Shown here piece after piece: positions 42,486 through 50,934 of a stretch of 64,000 nt of DNA (position 1 is the first letter of the stretch; each line of letters starts with the position of its first letter). The position numbers were made by a program, and so were the translations under genes. Location: assembly GCA_028288305.1 (NCBI GenBank), contig JAQBOA010000089.1:17748-81747 (forward strand). The letters run 5' to 3'. The notes under the pieces are model-generated. The model searched no databases, was not told where the DNA came from, and saw nothing but the letters and a program-made list of their open reading frames with translations. Origin of the DNA: Mucilaginibacter sp. GTDB lineage: Bacteria; Bacteroidota; Bacteroidia; Sphingobacteriales; Sphingobacteriaceae.

Positions 42486-43673
42486 TTATTTCCCACGGCC
42501 CGGTCCTCCGCCTGGCTGTTTTGATTGGCCGCCTGCAGGGGATGAACTTTTATTATCAGAGCCACCCTGTTCTGCCGGGCTGCCAAGTGTTATCTTACCT
42601 CCATCGCGGAGGCGCTGAAAACCATCAGTTATTACTTTATCTCCAGCATTAAGACCCGACATAATCACTACATCAGTTCCAACACGCGGACCTAATTTTA
42701 CTTTATGCTGTTTAGCAATAGTGTCTTGCGAAACAAAAACAAAAAATTCACCCATTTGCTCTGATACAGCTTTATATGGAATTTGTATCCGTTCTCCCGA
42801 TGCGCTGTTCAATACATTTAACACACAGCTCATACCATCCTTAAGCACATCAGTTTCATTTGGGAATTGTACCCTCACTTTCATGGTGCCAGTCCCGCTT
42901 GCTACACCTCTGTCAATAGCTAAAACTTTTCCGGGCTTATTGTAAAAGCTCCCATCGGGTAATTGAAGTTTGAATGTTGAATCAGTACTTCGTTTTTGAA
43001 GGTCATAAAACCTGTTTATTTCTTGTTCATTTATAACTACATCAACACCAATAGGGTGTTCGGCAGATATCGTATTTAATAAAGTTGTACCCGGTGTAAC
43101 CTGTGTCCCAAGCTTAACCTGCGAAATACCTATGCGGCCGGTAAAGGGAGCAGTAATTATAGAATAAGAAAGATCTGTTTTTGCTGACAATACACCGGCT
43201 TTTGCAACAGCTACCTGCGCTTTACTGGTTTCATAAGTAGCCTCGGCCTGATCAACTGTTTGTCGTGCAACGGCGTCATTTTTAAGCAGCATAGTGTACC
43301 TGTCAATATCTTTTTGCGCTTTTACCAGGTTTGCATTAGCGCTTAACAAATTTGCCTGGGCCTGCTCATAGGCTGCTGCATATTTACGGCGGTCAATTTC
43401 ATATAATTCTTTGCCTTTACGTACCACATCACCATCTCTAAAAAATATGCCGGTAATAAAACCAGTTACCTGGCTTCTTAACTCAACGGTATTTATAGCT
43501 ACAACAGTTCCCTGGTACTGATCATAATAAACGGCATCGGCTATTTTAGCTTGTGTAACATTTACCGGTGTTGGCGGCGGGGCTGCATTTTGATTTTTTG
43601 GGTTATGGCATGAAGTCCATGCTAACATAACAACCGGCCCCAGCCAAAGTATATTTCTCGTTTTCATATTCAT
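42486..43673 (-). CDS. RND periplasmic adaptor lipoprotein (AcrA/MexE-like)
   Basis: Membrane-fusion protein linking the permease to the outer-membrane channel. From ATG 43671-43673 it has 395 residues: a lipoprotein signal (VVMLAWTSCHN), the lipoyl/hairpin region (VELRSQVTGFITGIFFRDGD), a long coiled-coil hairpin, and the beta-barrel block APFTGRIGISQVKLGTQV. The longer open frame reaching 43745 starts inside the upstream gene and would spoil the lipoprotein signal. The C-terminus is a Gly/Pro/Ser-rich tail. It starts 1 nt after the TolC gene ends. Confidence 0.93.
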   Translation of the reverse strand: MNMKTRNILWLGPVVMLAWTSCHNPKNQNAAPPPTPVNVTQAKIADAVYYDQYQGTVVAINTVELRSQVTGFITGIFFRDGDVVRKGKELYEIDRRKYAAAYEQAQANLLSANANLVKAQKDIDRYTMLLKNDAVARQTVDQAEATYETSKAQVAVAKAGVLSAKTDLSYSIITAPFTGRIGISQVKLGTQVTPGTTLLNTISAEHPIGVDVVINEQEINRFYDLQKRSTDSTFKLQLPDGSFYNKPGKVLAIDRGVASGTGTMKVRVQFPNETDVLKDGMSCVLNVLNSASGERIQIPYKAVSEQMGEFFVFVSQDTIAKQHKVKLGPRVGTDVVIMSGLNAGDKVITDGFQRLRDGGKITLGSPAEQGGSDNKSSSPAGGQSKQPGGGPGRGK

Positions 43674-43674
43674 T

Positions 43675-44985
43675 TTATTGTACAGTAAGAATACCAAGTG
43701 ATCTTTCCAGGTCAATTTTGCTGGATAACAACTGGAACAGCGCATTATAATAATTTAATTCAGCCGTCCGCAAATCTGATTGTGCTACTATAACATCAAG
43801 GTAAGTTTTAATACCTTCCCTGTATTGAAGGCTTATAACTTTATACACGTCTTTTGCAAGATCAACATTTTGTTTAATTATTACCCAACTGGTATAATTA
43901 CTTTTATAGCCTCCCAACGCCTGCACATATTCGGTATTAATTGTATTCTCCGAATTAATAATGTCCAAGTCAGTACGGTTAACTTGTAACTGGGCCTTGC
44001 TTAAATTTTGTAAACGCTTTGTACCCTGGAAAATTGGAAGGTTCAATGTAAGGCCAGCATAAGCATTCGGATAAGGTTTATCGTACAGATTAGAAAGTTT
44101 ATTACTTAAATAATACCAGTTATAGCTGCCAACAGCCGACAACGAAGGTAAAAAACCCCACTTATAATAGTTTACATTCACATTAAGCAAGTTTTTTTGT
44201 GTTTGCAGTAAGCGGTATTCAATTCGGTTATTTACATCTAATTTTTGATTGGTATCAATGTTGGCATCCTTCTCATAATTGGTAGAATCATAAGCTAACT
44301 GTAAATTGTGATTGCGTGATATACCCATTATTTGTTTAAGATAAGCTAACTTACTATTAATAGCTTCTGCCGTTTGCTTTCGGGTGGCAATGGAATTATT
44401 TAAAGATATCGTAGCCTGCTTATAATCAGTTTTATCAGCAACACCGGCCTGGTACCTGTTATAAGCGTCTTTTAAACTTCTTTGCAGCCGTATTATATCC
44501 TCATTCAAAATATCAAGTTGTTTTTGTGACAAAAGCACATCAAAAAACGCTTTGCTAACATCTGATACTACGTTAATCTGGCTGCTTACCGTATTTTGTT
44601 GATAATACTGGCGTGAGTATTTAGCTGCCTTTGCTGCCTGCAGTACATCGTTATTATAAATTACCTGGTTAGCCTGAAGGCCTAGCGCTGAAAATTCATG
44701 ACGATTATTGTCGGTTGCTCCTGGTACTAAAGGGCCTCCTTTAAAATAATGGTCGTATAGGTCTGATGAACTAACTTGCGGAAGCCACGCAGAAAGGCCG
44801 ATCCGTATATCCCTTTCATTAATTTGCTGGTCGATTGAAGCCTGTTTTACTGCCGGCTGATTACGTAAAGCATAATCAATACATTGTTTTAATGTAACAA
44901 TTGTATCAGTATTGGTTTGTGCAAAAAGAACAGAAGGTAAAATTAATGTCAAATTAATTAATACAAGGTATACAGGTTTTTTCAT
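43675..44985 (-). CDS. TolC-family outer-membrane efflux protein
   Basis: First gene of the efflux operon. From the ATG at 44983-44985 it has 436 residues with a signal peptide (ILPSVLFAQ), then LKQCIDYALRNQPAVKQA, the typical TolC N-terminal helix, and two repeats of long alpha-helical barrel segments with interspersed strands (GAYNWYYLS, LNLPIFQG). The C-terminus ends KIDLERSLGIL. An ATG 37 codons upstream (45096) gives a longer frame without a sensible signal, so I reject it. Confidence 0.93.
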   Translation of the reverse strand: MKKPVYLVLINLTLILPSVLFAQTNTDTIVTLKQCIDYALRNQPAVKQASIDQQINERDIRIGLSAWLPQVSSSDLYDHYFKGGPLVPGATDNNRHEFSALGLQANQVIYNNDVLQAAKAAKYSRQYYQQNTVSSQINVVSDVSKAFFDVLLSQKQLDILNEDIIRLQRSLKDAYNRYQAGVADKTDYKQATISLNNSIATRKQTAEAINSKLAYLKQIMGISRNHNLQLAYDSTNYEKDANIDTNQKLDVNNRIEYRLLQTQKNLLNVNVNYYKWGFLPSLSAVGSYNWYYLSNKLSNLYDKPYPNAYAGLTLNLPIFQGTKRLQNLSKAQLQVNRTDLDIINSENTINTEYVQALGGYKSNYTSWVIIKQNVDLAKDVYKVISLQYREGIKTYLDVIVAQSDLRTAELNYYNALFQLLSSKIDLERSLGILTVQ

Positions 44986-45330
44986 ATAGCAGAACAGGTA
45001 ATGCACACTATTATTAATGTAAATATCAGTTAAAAATGGCCAATAATTCTTTTTTAGTTTATAATAGGGTACTAATATGTTATATTTATACGTCATATTA
45101 AATCAGCAACAAAATTGTTACGTAACTGTGTCAAAAACCATCAATAAGTGCTTGTTTTTTATTTTTTATAAAAAAATGAAAAAAAGTGGCCTTAAATAAA
45201 TAAAAAAATTAATTAATTTGCCGATTGGTAGCTGGTCTGGTTTAACAGCAGTTCAAAAAATTTAAATACTAAATATACGTTATTACCTAATTCATGGTAT
45301 TTTTACAAAAAATTTAAGCTTGGTTAATAG
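44986..45330. promoter_or_regulatory. Divergent control region, efflux operon / sphingolipid locus
   Basis: 345 bp without a gene, AT-rich with A-runs. It must hold promoters for both directions. The 10-bp perfect palindrome GTTACGTAAC at 45117-45126 is the only clear candidate protein-binding site. I find no exact TAnnTTTG box correctly placed for either gene, and no regulator gene is adjacent. Confidence 0.4.
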
Positions 45331-46536
45331 ATGGTTAAAAAACTACAAGAGAAAATTGCCCAGTTCCAGGATGCCAATATCATCCGGGAAATGGGGTTAT
45401 ATCCATATTTCAGACCTATAGAGTCGGGACAGGATACTGAAGTTATTATCGATGGCAAGCGGGTATTAATGTTTGGTTCCAACTCATATCTGGGATTAAC
45501 AAATCATCCAAAGATCAAGGAAGCTTCAAAAAAAGCTATTGATAAATATGGAACAGGATGTGCGGGGTCAAGATTTTTAAATGGAACACTTGATATACAT
45601 ATTGAGTTAGAACACAGGCTGGCAAAATTTGTCGGAAAAGAAGCAGCTGTATTATTTAGTACCGGTTTCCAGGTTAACCTTGGTGTGCTATCAAGCGTTA
45701 CCGGTCGTAACGATTATTTAATACTCGATGAATATGATCATGCCTCATTAATTGACGGAAGCCGCCTTTCCTTTTCAAAAGTAATTAAGTATGCCCACAA
45801 TGATATGGAAGATCTTCAGCGCAAGCTGAGCATTTTGCCAGAGGAGGCAGTAAAATTAATAGCTGTTGACGGTATATTCAGCATGGAAGGTGACATAGTG
45901 AAGCTTCCGGAAATTGTTCAGATAGCCGATGAATATGGAGCTAATATTATGGTTGATGATGCTCATAGTTTGGGTGTAATTGGCCATAATGGGGCTGGTA
46001 CGGCTTCGCATTTCAATCTGACTGATGAAGTAGATCTTATAATGGGTACTTTCAGTAAATCACTTGCATCATTGGGCGGTTTTATTGCAAGTGACGCTGA
46101 AACCATTGATTATCTTAAGCACCGTGCACGTTCATTAGTTTTTAGTGCGAGTATGACGCCGGGATCAGTAGCCAGTGTAATTGCCGCGTTGGATATTATT
46201 GAGTCTGAGCCCGAACACATAACAAAACTTTGGGACAATACCCGCTACGCTACTAAATTGCTTCTGGATGAAGGTTTTGACCTGGGACCCACTGAAAGCC
46301 CGATTTTACCTATATACATCCGTGACAACCATAAAACTTTCCTGGTTACTAAATATTTACAGTCCGAAGGGATATTTGTTAACCCGGTTGTTTCACCAGC
46401 CGTACCTTCTGACTCTTCTTTATTGCGTTTCTCATTAATGGCCCCTCATACTTTCGCCCAGATAGATGAAGCTATTGAAAAATTGACAAAAGCTTTTAAA
46501 GAAGTTGGTGTAACAACAGTAAAAGAAAAGATATAA
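45331..46536 (+). CDS. spt: Serine palmitoyltransferase
   Basis: PLP alpha-oxoamine synthase that condenses serine with a fatty acyl thioester to 3-ketosphinganine, the first step of sphingolipid synthesis. The 401 residues show FGSNSYLGLTNHPKI, CAGSRFLNGTLDIHIELE, LDEYDHASLIDGSRLS, VDDAHSLGVIG and the PLP lysine motif TFSKSLASLGGF (K243), which is characteristic of soluble bacterial SPT (Sphingobacterium type) rather than BioF or Kbl. The second BioF-like protein at 9254 has a different Lys context (TFGKALGCHG). The next genes encode other steps of the same pathway. Confidence 0.92.
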   Translation: MVKKLQEKIAQFQDANIIREMGLYPYFRPIESGQDTEVIIDGKRVLMFGSNSYLGLTNHPKIKEASKKAIDKYGTGCAGSRFLNGTLDIHIELEHRLAKFVGKEAAVLFSTGFQVNLGVLSSVTGRNDYLILDEYDHASLIDGSRLSFSKVIKYAHNDMEDLQRKLSILPEEAVKLIAVDGIFSMEGDIVKLPEIVQIADEYGANIMVDDAHSLGVIGHNGAGTASHFNLTDEVDLIMGTFSKSLASLGGFIASDAETIDYLKHRARSLVFSASMTPGSVASVIAALDIIESEPEHITKLWDNTRYATKLLLDEGFDLGPTESPILPIYIRDNHKTFLVTKYLQSEGIFVNPVVSPAVPSDSSLLRFSLMAPHTFAQIDEAIEKLTKAFKEVGVTTVKEKI

Positions 46537-46658
46537 ACAACCGGCCTGCGCTTTTAATAAAGTATAATGATGATAAGATAATGTCAGCATTGCTTTGTTA
46601 AAAGCGTTTGTCTTTGTTTATACATTCCAGTAATACATGCAGAAACGATATTTCTTAA

Positions 46659-47777
46659 ATGAAAAAAATAGTAAAGGTTAATTCAAAAAAGGAACTTACA
46701 TCGTTTATCGATTTTCCTCACGACTTATATAAGAATGACCCTAACTACGTTCCGGAATTATTTATCGCACAGAAAGATCTGTTAACTAAACATCCGTTTC
46801 ATAAACATAACTCATTACAGACCTTTTTAGCTTACGATGGCGATAAAGTAGTTGGCCGTATTGCTGCGATATTAAATAATGCCCATAACGAATTTAATAA
46901 AGTTAATGATGGTTTTTGGGGATTTTTTGATTGCATAAACGACCAGGAAACGGCAAATCTGCTTTTTGAAGCTGCTGATACCTGGTTAAAAGATAAAGGT
47001 GTTGATCAAAAATTTATTGGCCCTGTAAACTTTTCAACTAACGAAGCCTGTGGTTTATTAATAGAAGGGTTTGATAGCCCCCCGATGTTAATGATGACTT
47101 ATAACGCTCCTTATTATGTTGAATTAATTGAAAACGCAGGATTTAAAAAACAGATAGACTTAATTGCATGGCATTGGGAGGGCGAAAGTTATGATGATAA
47201 ATCGGTAAGATTATTAAATGCGCTGCAGGAGCGTTTAAAACGTAATAACATTATCATCCGGAAGGTTAGCTTAAAAAACTTTAAAGAGGAAGCTGCCAAG
47301 TTACGTGAAGTTTATAACTCAGCCTGGGACCATAACAGTGGTTTTGTACCTTTAACTGATGAGGAATTTGATTACCTGGCAAAAGATCTTAAATTAATAC
47401 TTGATACCGACTTCGCTTTGGTTGCAGAACAAGACGGTAAAATTGTTGGTTTTGGATTAGCCTTGCCAAATTATAACGAAATTTTTAAAAAAATTAAAAG
47501 AGGCAGGCTATTGCCAACAGGAATTTTTAAACTTCTGTTAAATAAAAGTAAGATACAAAGTATACGTATTTATGCCCTGGGTGTTATTGAAGGCTACCGC
47601 AAAATGGGGATTGAAGCTTGTTTATATGGCACCATTATAAAAGAATATAAAAGAAAAGGCTTTAAACATGCCGAAGCAGGCTGGACTTTAGAGAATAATA
47701 CCCTTATTAACGAAGCAATAAAAGCGATTAAAGGAGATCCTTATAAAAAATACAGGATTTATGAAAAAGCAATATGA
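46659..47777 (+). CDS. GNAT-like acyltransferase, candidate bacterial ceramide synthase
   Basis: A 372-residue soluble protein. The N-terminal block PHDLYKNDPNYVPEL and a later HPFHKHNSLQTFLAYDGDKVVGRIAAI have the beta-alpha pattern of a GNAT fold; a second GNAT-like half runs to YALGVIEGYRKMGIEACLY and HAEAGWTLENN. No other clear motif is present. Bacterial ceramide synthases described in Caulobacter are GNAT-superfamily proteins that N-acylate sphinganine, and this gene lies between spt and a CerR-like reductase with a 4-bp overlap to the latter. Assignment therefore rests mostly on context. Confidence 0.6.
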   Translation: MKKIVKVNSKKELTSFIDFPHDLYKNDPNYVPELFIAQKDLLTKHPFHKHNSLQTFLAYDGDKVVGRIAAILNNAHNEFNKVNDGFWGFFDCINDQETANLLFEAADTWLKDKGVDQKFIGPVNFSTNEACGLLIEGFDSPPMLMMTYNAPYYVELIENAGFKKQIDLIAWHWEGESYDDKSVRLLNALQERLKRNNIIIRKVSLKNFKEEAAKLREVYNSAWDHNSGFVPLTDEEFDYLAKDLKLILDTDFALVAEQDGKIVGFGLALPNYNEIFKKIKRGRLLPTGIFKLLLNKSKIQSIRIYALGVIEGYRKMGIEACLYGTIIKEYKRKGFKHAEAGWTLENNTLINEAIKAIKGDPYKKYRIYEKAI

Positions 47778-48760
47778 AGGAACGGGTTTTAATAACCGGT
47801 GCGAGTGGATTTGTAGGTTTTCATCTGATTGCTGAAGCATTAAAAAACAACCTGGAAGTATATGCTGCAGTAAGAAAAAGCAGCCAGATAGAGCATTTAA
47901 AGGACTTAGACATCCAATTCACTTATCCTGACTTTAACGATGTATCATCCCTTAAAAAGGAGTTAAAGGAAAAGCAGTACGATTACATTATTCATGCGGC
48001 TGGAATAACCAAAGCTCGGTCACCAAAAGAATACGAAGATATAAATGCAGGGTACACTCATAACCTTGCGCTTGCAGTAGTTGAAAGCGGCATAAAATTA
48101 AAAAAACTTGTACTCATAAGCAGTTTAGCGGCCTTAGGCCCTTTAAAAAGTCTGAATGGCATTATAACCGAAAACACGCTTCCATGCCCGGTTACAGCTT
48201 ATGGTAAAAGTAAGCTGCTTGCCGAGGACAATTTAAAAGCATTTTCCTCCCTAAATTATACCATACTAAGGCCAACAGGTGTTTATGGCCCGCGTGACCG
48301 CGATATTTTTATTTTTTTTAAGCAATTAGCTAAGGGCATTGAGCCATATATCGGTAACATTCAGCAAAAATTTAGCTTTATCTATGTCACTGATCTGGCA
48401 AGGGCAGCTATCAGCGCCTTATATGCCGGAAATCAAAAAACCTATAATTTATCCGATGGAAACATTTATGACCGTTATGAATTAGGCAATATGACTAAAG
48501 AGGTTTTAAACTTAAAAACAATAAAGTTTCATTTACCTGTAAACTTTGTAAAATTAATAGCAAGCATATCACAAAAATACAGTTCTTTGAGAAATAAAGC
48601 TTCGGCGTTGAACGTTGAAAAACTTAATGAGCTAATGGCTGTTAATTGGTCATGCGATATTGAACTGGCTAAAACGGATCTTGGTTTTTATCCTGAGTAC
48701 AACCTTAAAACAGGAATACCAGAAACGCTTAAATGGTATAAATCAAACAAATGGCTTTAA
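47774..48760 (+). CDS. NAD(P)-dependent epimerase/reductase, CerR-like candidate
   Basis: A 328-residue extended short-chain dehydrogenase. The Rossmann motif LITGASGFVGFHL is at the N-terminus, followed by the catalytic YGKSK (about residue 140) and RPTGVYGPRD. By family it could be any sugar epimerase or 3-ketosphinganine/ceramide reductase. Its start codon overlaps the stop of the GNAT-like gene (ATGA) and it lies in the sphingolipid locus, so a role in reducing the keto group (as CerR of Caulobacter) is the best inference. Confidence 0.65.
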   Translation: MKERVLITGASGFVGFHLIAEALKNNLEVYAAVRKSSQIEHLKDLDIQFTYPDFNDVSSLKKELKEKQYDYIIHAAGITKARSPKEYEDINAGYTHNLALAVVESGIKLKKLVLISSLAALGPLKSLNGIITENTLPCPVTAYGKSKLLAEDNLKAFSSLNYTILRPTGVYGPRDRDIFIFFKQLAKGIEPYIGNIQQKFSFIYVTDLARAAISALYAGNQKTYNLSDGNIYDRYELGNMTKEVLNLKTIKFHLPVNFVKLIASISQKYSSLRNKASALNVEKLNELMAVNWSCDIELAKTDLGFYPEYNLKTGIPETLKWYKSNKWL

Positions 48761-48801
48761 GCTAAAAAGCTGATAACATCATAATACTGAAAAACATAAC
48801 T

Positions 48802-50124
48802 ATGAAAACCAATATTATACCTGCCAATGGCAAACTTGGCATTTTAATCCCGGGTCTTGGAGCGGTTGCTACTACACTTATTGCAGGTGTTGAAGCAGTA
48901 AAAAAAGGCATATCACAACCTATTGGCTCACTTACTCAAATGGGAAATATTCGTTTAGGAAAACGAACTGAGAACCGCTTTCCTAAAGTAAAAGATTTTG
49001 TGCCGCTGGCAAACCTAAATGATATTGTATTTGGCGGATGGGATGTATATTCAGATAATGTTTACGAAGCCGCAATGAAAGCCAAAGTGCTTGAAGCCGG
49101 TTTATTAAACGCTGTAAAAGTGGAATTGGAAACCGTAGTGCCTATGAAGGCTGCATTTGATAAAAACTATGCTAAAAACCTCATAGCCTCGAATGTTAAA
49201 AGCGGAACAAGACATGAACTCGCACAAGCAGTAATGAATGATATTATATCATTCAAAGAAAAGAATGGCTGCGACAGAATAGTTTTAATTTGGTGCGGGT
49301 CAACGGAAATTTATTACGAAGCTTCAGATATACACCAAAGCCTTGAAAAATTTGAAAAAGCTTTAATTGATGACGATAAACGCATATCGCCAAGTATGAT
49401 ATATGCTTACGCCGCATTAAAATTGGGCATACCCTTTTCAAACGGAGCCCCAAATTTAACTGTTGATATCCCTGCGATGATAGAATTAGCCAAATTAACT
49501 GAAACACCTATTGCAGGTAAAGATTTTAAAACAGGGCAAACCTTGATGAAAACTATTTTGGCGCCAGGTTTAGCTGCCCGCTCGCTGGGGGTTAAGGGAT
49601 GGTTTTCAACCAATATCTTGGGCAACCGGGATGGATTGGTATTAGATGACCCTGATAACTTTAAAACAAAAGAAGTATCAAAACTGGGCGTATTAGAAGA
49701 TATTTTACGTCCTGACGCTAACCCGGAACTTTACGGTGACCTATATCATAAAATTAGGATTGATTATTATCCACCTCATGGCGATAACAAAGAAAGCTGG
49801 GACAACATTGATATTTTTGGCTGGTTAGGATATAAAATGCAGATAAAGATCAATTTCCTTTGTCGTGATTCTATTTTAGCTGCCCCCATTGCATTAGATC
49901 TTGCTTTATTCAGTGATCTTGCAAAAAGATCTGGTATGAGTGGTATACAGGAATGGTTATCATTTTATTTAAAGTCACCCCAAACTGCCCCAGGCTTACG
50001 CCCGGAAAACGATATATTTAAACAGCTGATAAAACTTCAGAATACATTACGCCACTTGATGGGTGAAGATTTAATCACTCACCTTGGTTTAGATTACTAC
50101 CAGGAACTGGTTGATGTTTTGTAG
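48802..50124 (+). CDS. ino1: myo-Inositol-1-phosphate synthase
   Basis: NAD-dependent cyclisation of glucose-6-phosphate to L-myo-inositol-1-phosphate. The 440-residue protein has the dinucleotide-binding LGILIPGLGAVATTLIAG, the substrate region SGTRHELAQAVMNDI, and the signature GWFSTNILGNRDGLVLDDP, followed by the KLGVLEDIL block and PPHGDNKESWDNIDI. The family is typical of inositol-lipid-making Bacteroidota. It is 40 bp after the epimerase gene on the same strand, supplying the inositol headgroup for the lipids made by the neighbours. Confidence 0.93.
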   Translation: MKTNIIPANGKLGILIPGLGAVATTLIAGVEAVKKGISQPIGSLTQMGNIRLGKRTENRFPKVKDFVPLANLNDIVFGGWDVYSDNVYEAAMKAKVLEAGLLNAVKVELETVVPMKAAFDKNYAKNLIASNVKSGTRHELAQAVMNDIISFKEKNGCDRIVLIWCGSTEIYYEASDIHQSLEKFEKALIDDDKRISPSMIYAYAALKLGIPFSNGAPNLTVDIPAMIELAKLTETPIAGKDFKTGQTLMKTILAPGLAARSLGVKGWFSTNILGNRDGLVLDDPDNFKTKEVSKLGVLEDILRPDANPELYGDLYHKIRIDYYPPHGDNKESWDNIDIFGWLGYKMQIKINFLCRDSILAAPIALDLALFSDLAKRSGMSGIQEWLSFYLKSPQTAPGLRPENDIFKQLIKLQNTLRHLMGEDLITHLGLDYYQELVDVL

Positions 50125-50128
50125 AGGA

Positions 50129-50301
50129 TTGAGTTGTAGTAGTTAAAAAGTTGTAGTGGTTGTAAATGTTACAACTTTTCTGACCTTTACAACTTCTCTA
50201 ACAATTACAACTTTTTCCAACCTAGTTGTAGTGATTGTAACTGGTAAAACTTTTTTCTAACTTTTACAACGTCTCTAACAATTACAACTTTTTCCAACCT
50301 A
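50129..50301. repeat. Tandem 77-bp repeat of TTACAAC units
   Basis: CTCTAACAATTACAACTTTT (within a 30-nt identical block) occurs at 50195-50224 and 50272-50301, period 77. The intervening text has TTGTAGT and ACAACT units in both orientations, so arms of TTGTAGT...ACTACAA can pair. It fills the gap between ino1 and pgpA. Confidence 0.75.
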
Positions 50302-50314
50302 ATCAACCAACTAC

Positions 50315-50770
50315 ATGCTATTCCATAAACTATTTTCTACCAGCCTTGGTATTGGTTATATTGGCAAAGGTGCCGGAACAGCTGCTTCCGTAGCCTGCTG
50401 TATATGCTGGTACCTGGCATGGGCTGGCGGCTTCCCTCCTATGCTGTTTTCCTTACTAATTACTTGTATAATAACTTTACTTGGGGTCTGGTCTTCAGGT
50501 ATTGTTGAACAAATTTGGGGAAAAGATCCCAGCCGCGTAGTGATTGATGAAGTAGCAGGCATGTGCATCAGTTTACTTTTTTTGCCAGTTCAGATAAAAT
50601 ATTTGTTATGTGCACTTATTTTATTTCGTTTCTTTGATATTCTAAAGCCGCTGCATATTAAAAGCATGGAATTATTACCCAGCGGATGGGGCATTATGAT
50701 GGACGATGTATTAGCAGGTATTTACACTAATATTATTCTTTCTGTAGTTGTATGGGCAAATATATTTTAA
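50315..50770 (+). CDS. pgpA: PgpA-family lipid phosphatase
   Basis: A 151-residue membrane protein with four spans and the PgpA signatures GIGYIGKGAGTAAS, RVVIDEVAGM, FRFFDILKP and GIMMDDVLAGIYTN (the Asp/Glu-rich active site). PgpA removes phosphate from phosphatidylglycerophosphate. In this locus it could instead dephosphorylate phosphatidylinositol-phosphate made by the CDP-alcohol transferase at 53510. Both roles are possible; the sequence alone does not separate them. Confidence 0.88.
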   Translation: MLFHKLFSTSLGIGYIGKGAGTAASVACCICWYLAWAGGFPPMLFSLLITCIITLLGVWSSGIVEQIWGKDPSRVVIDEVAGMCISLLFLPVQIKYLLCALILFRFFDILKPLHIKSMELLPSGWGIMMDDVLAGIYTNIILSVVVWANIF

Positions 50771-50846
50771 CGGGATTTAAGACATAAAGCTCTAAAAGCA
50801 CAACATATTTGACTTTTTGACTACATAAGTCTATAAGTCTTTATTT

Positions 50847-50854
50847 TATATTTG
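50847..50854 (+). promoter_or_regulatory. Candidate -7 box before the DUF5686 gene
   Basis: TATATTTG matches TAnnTTTG, about 80 nt before the ATG at 50935, suggesting the locus has an internal promoter. Confidence 0.4.
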
Positions 50855-50934
50855 CGATGTAACGTCATATTTAAATAACGCCAATATTTAATGAACGTTT
50901 ATTTAAATAAATGGTATCGTATTAAACAAACTAA

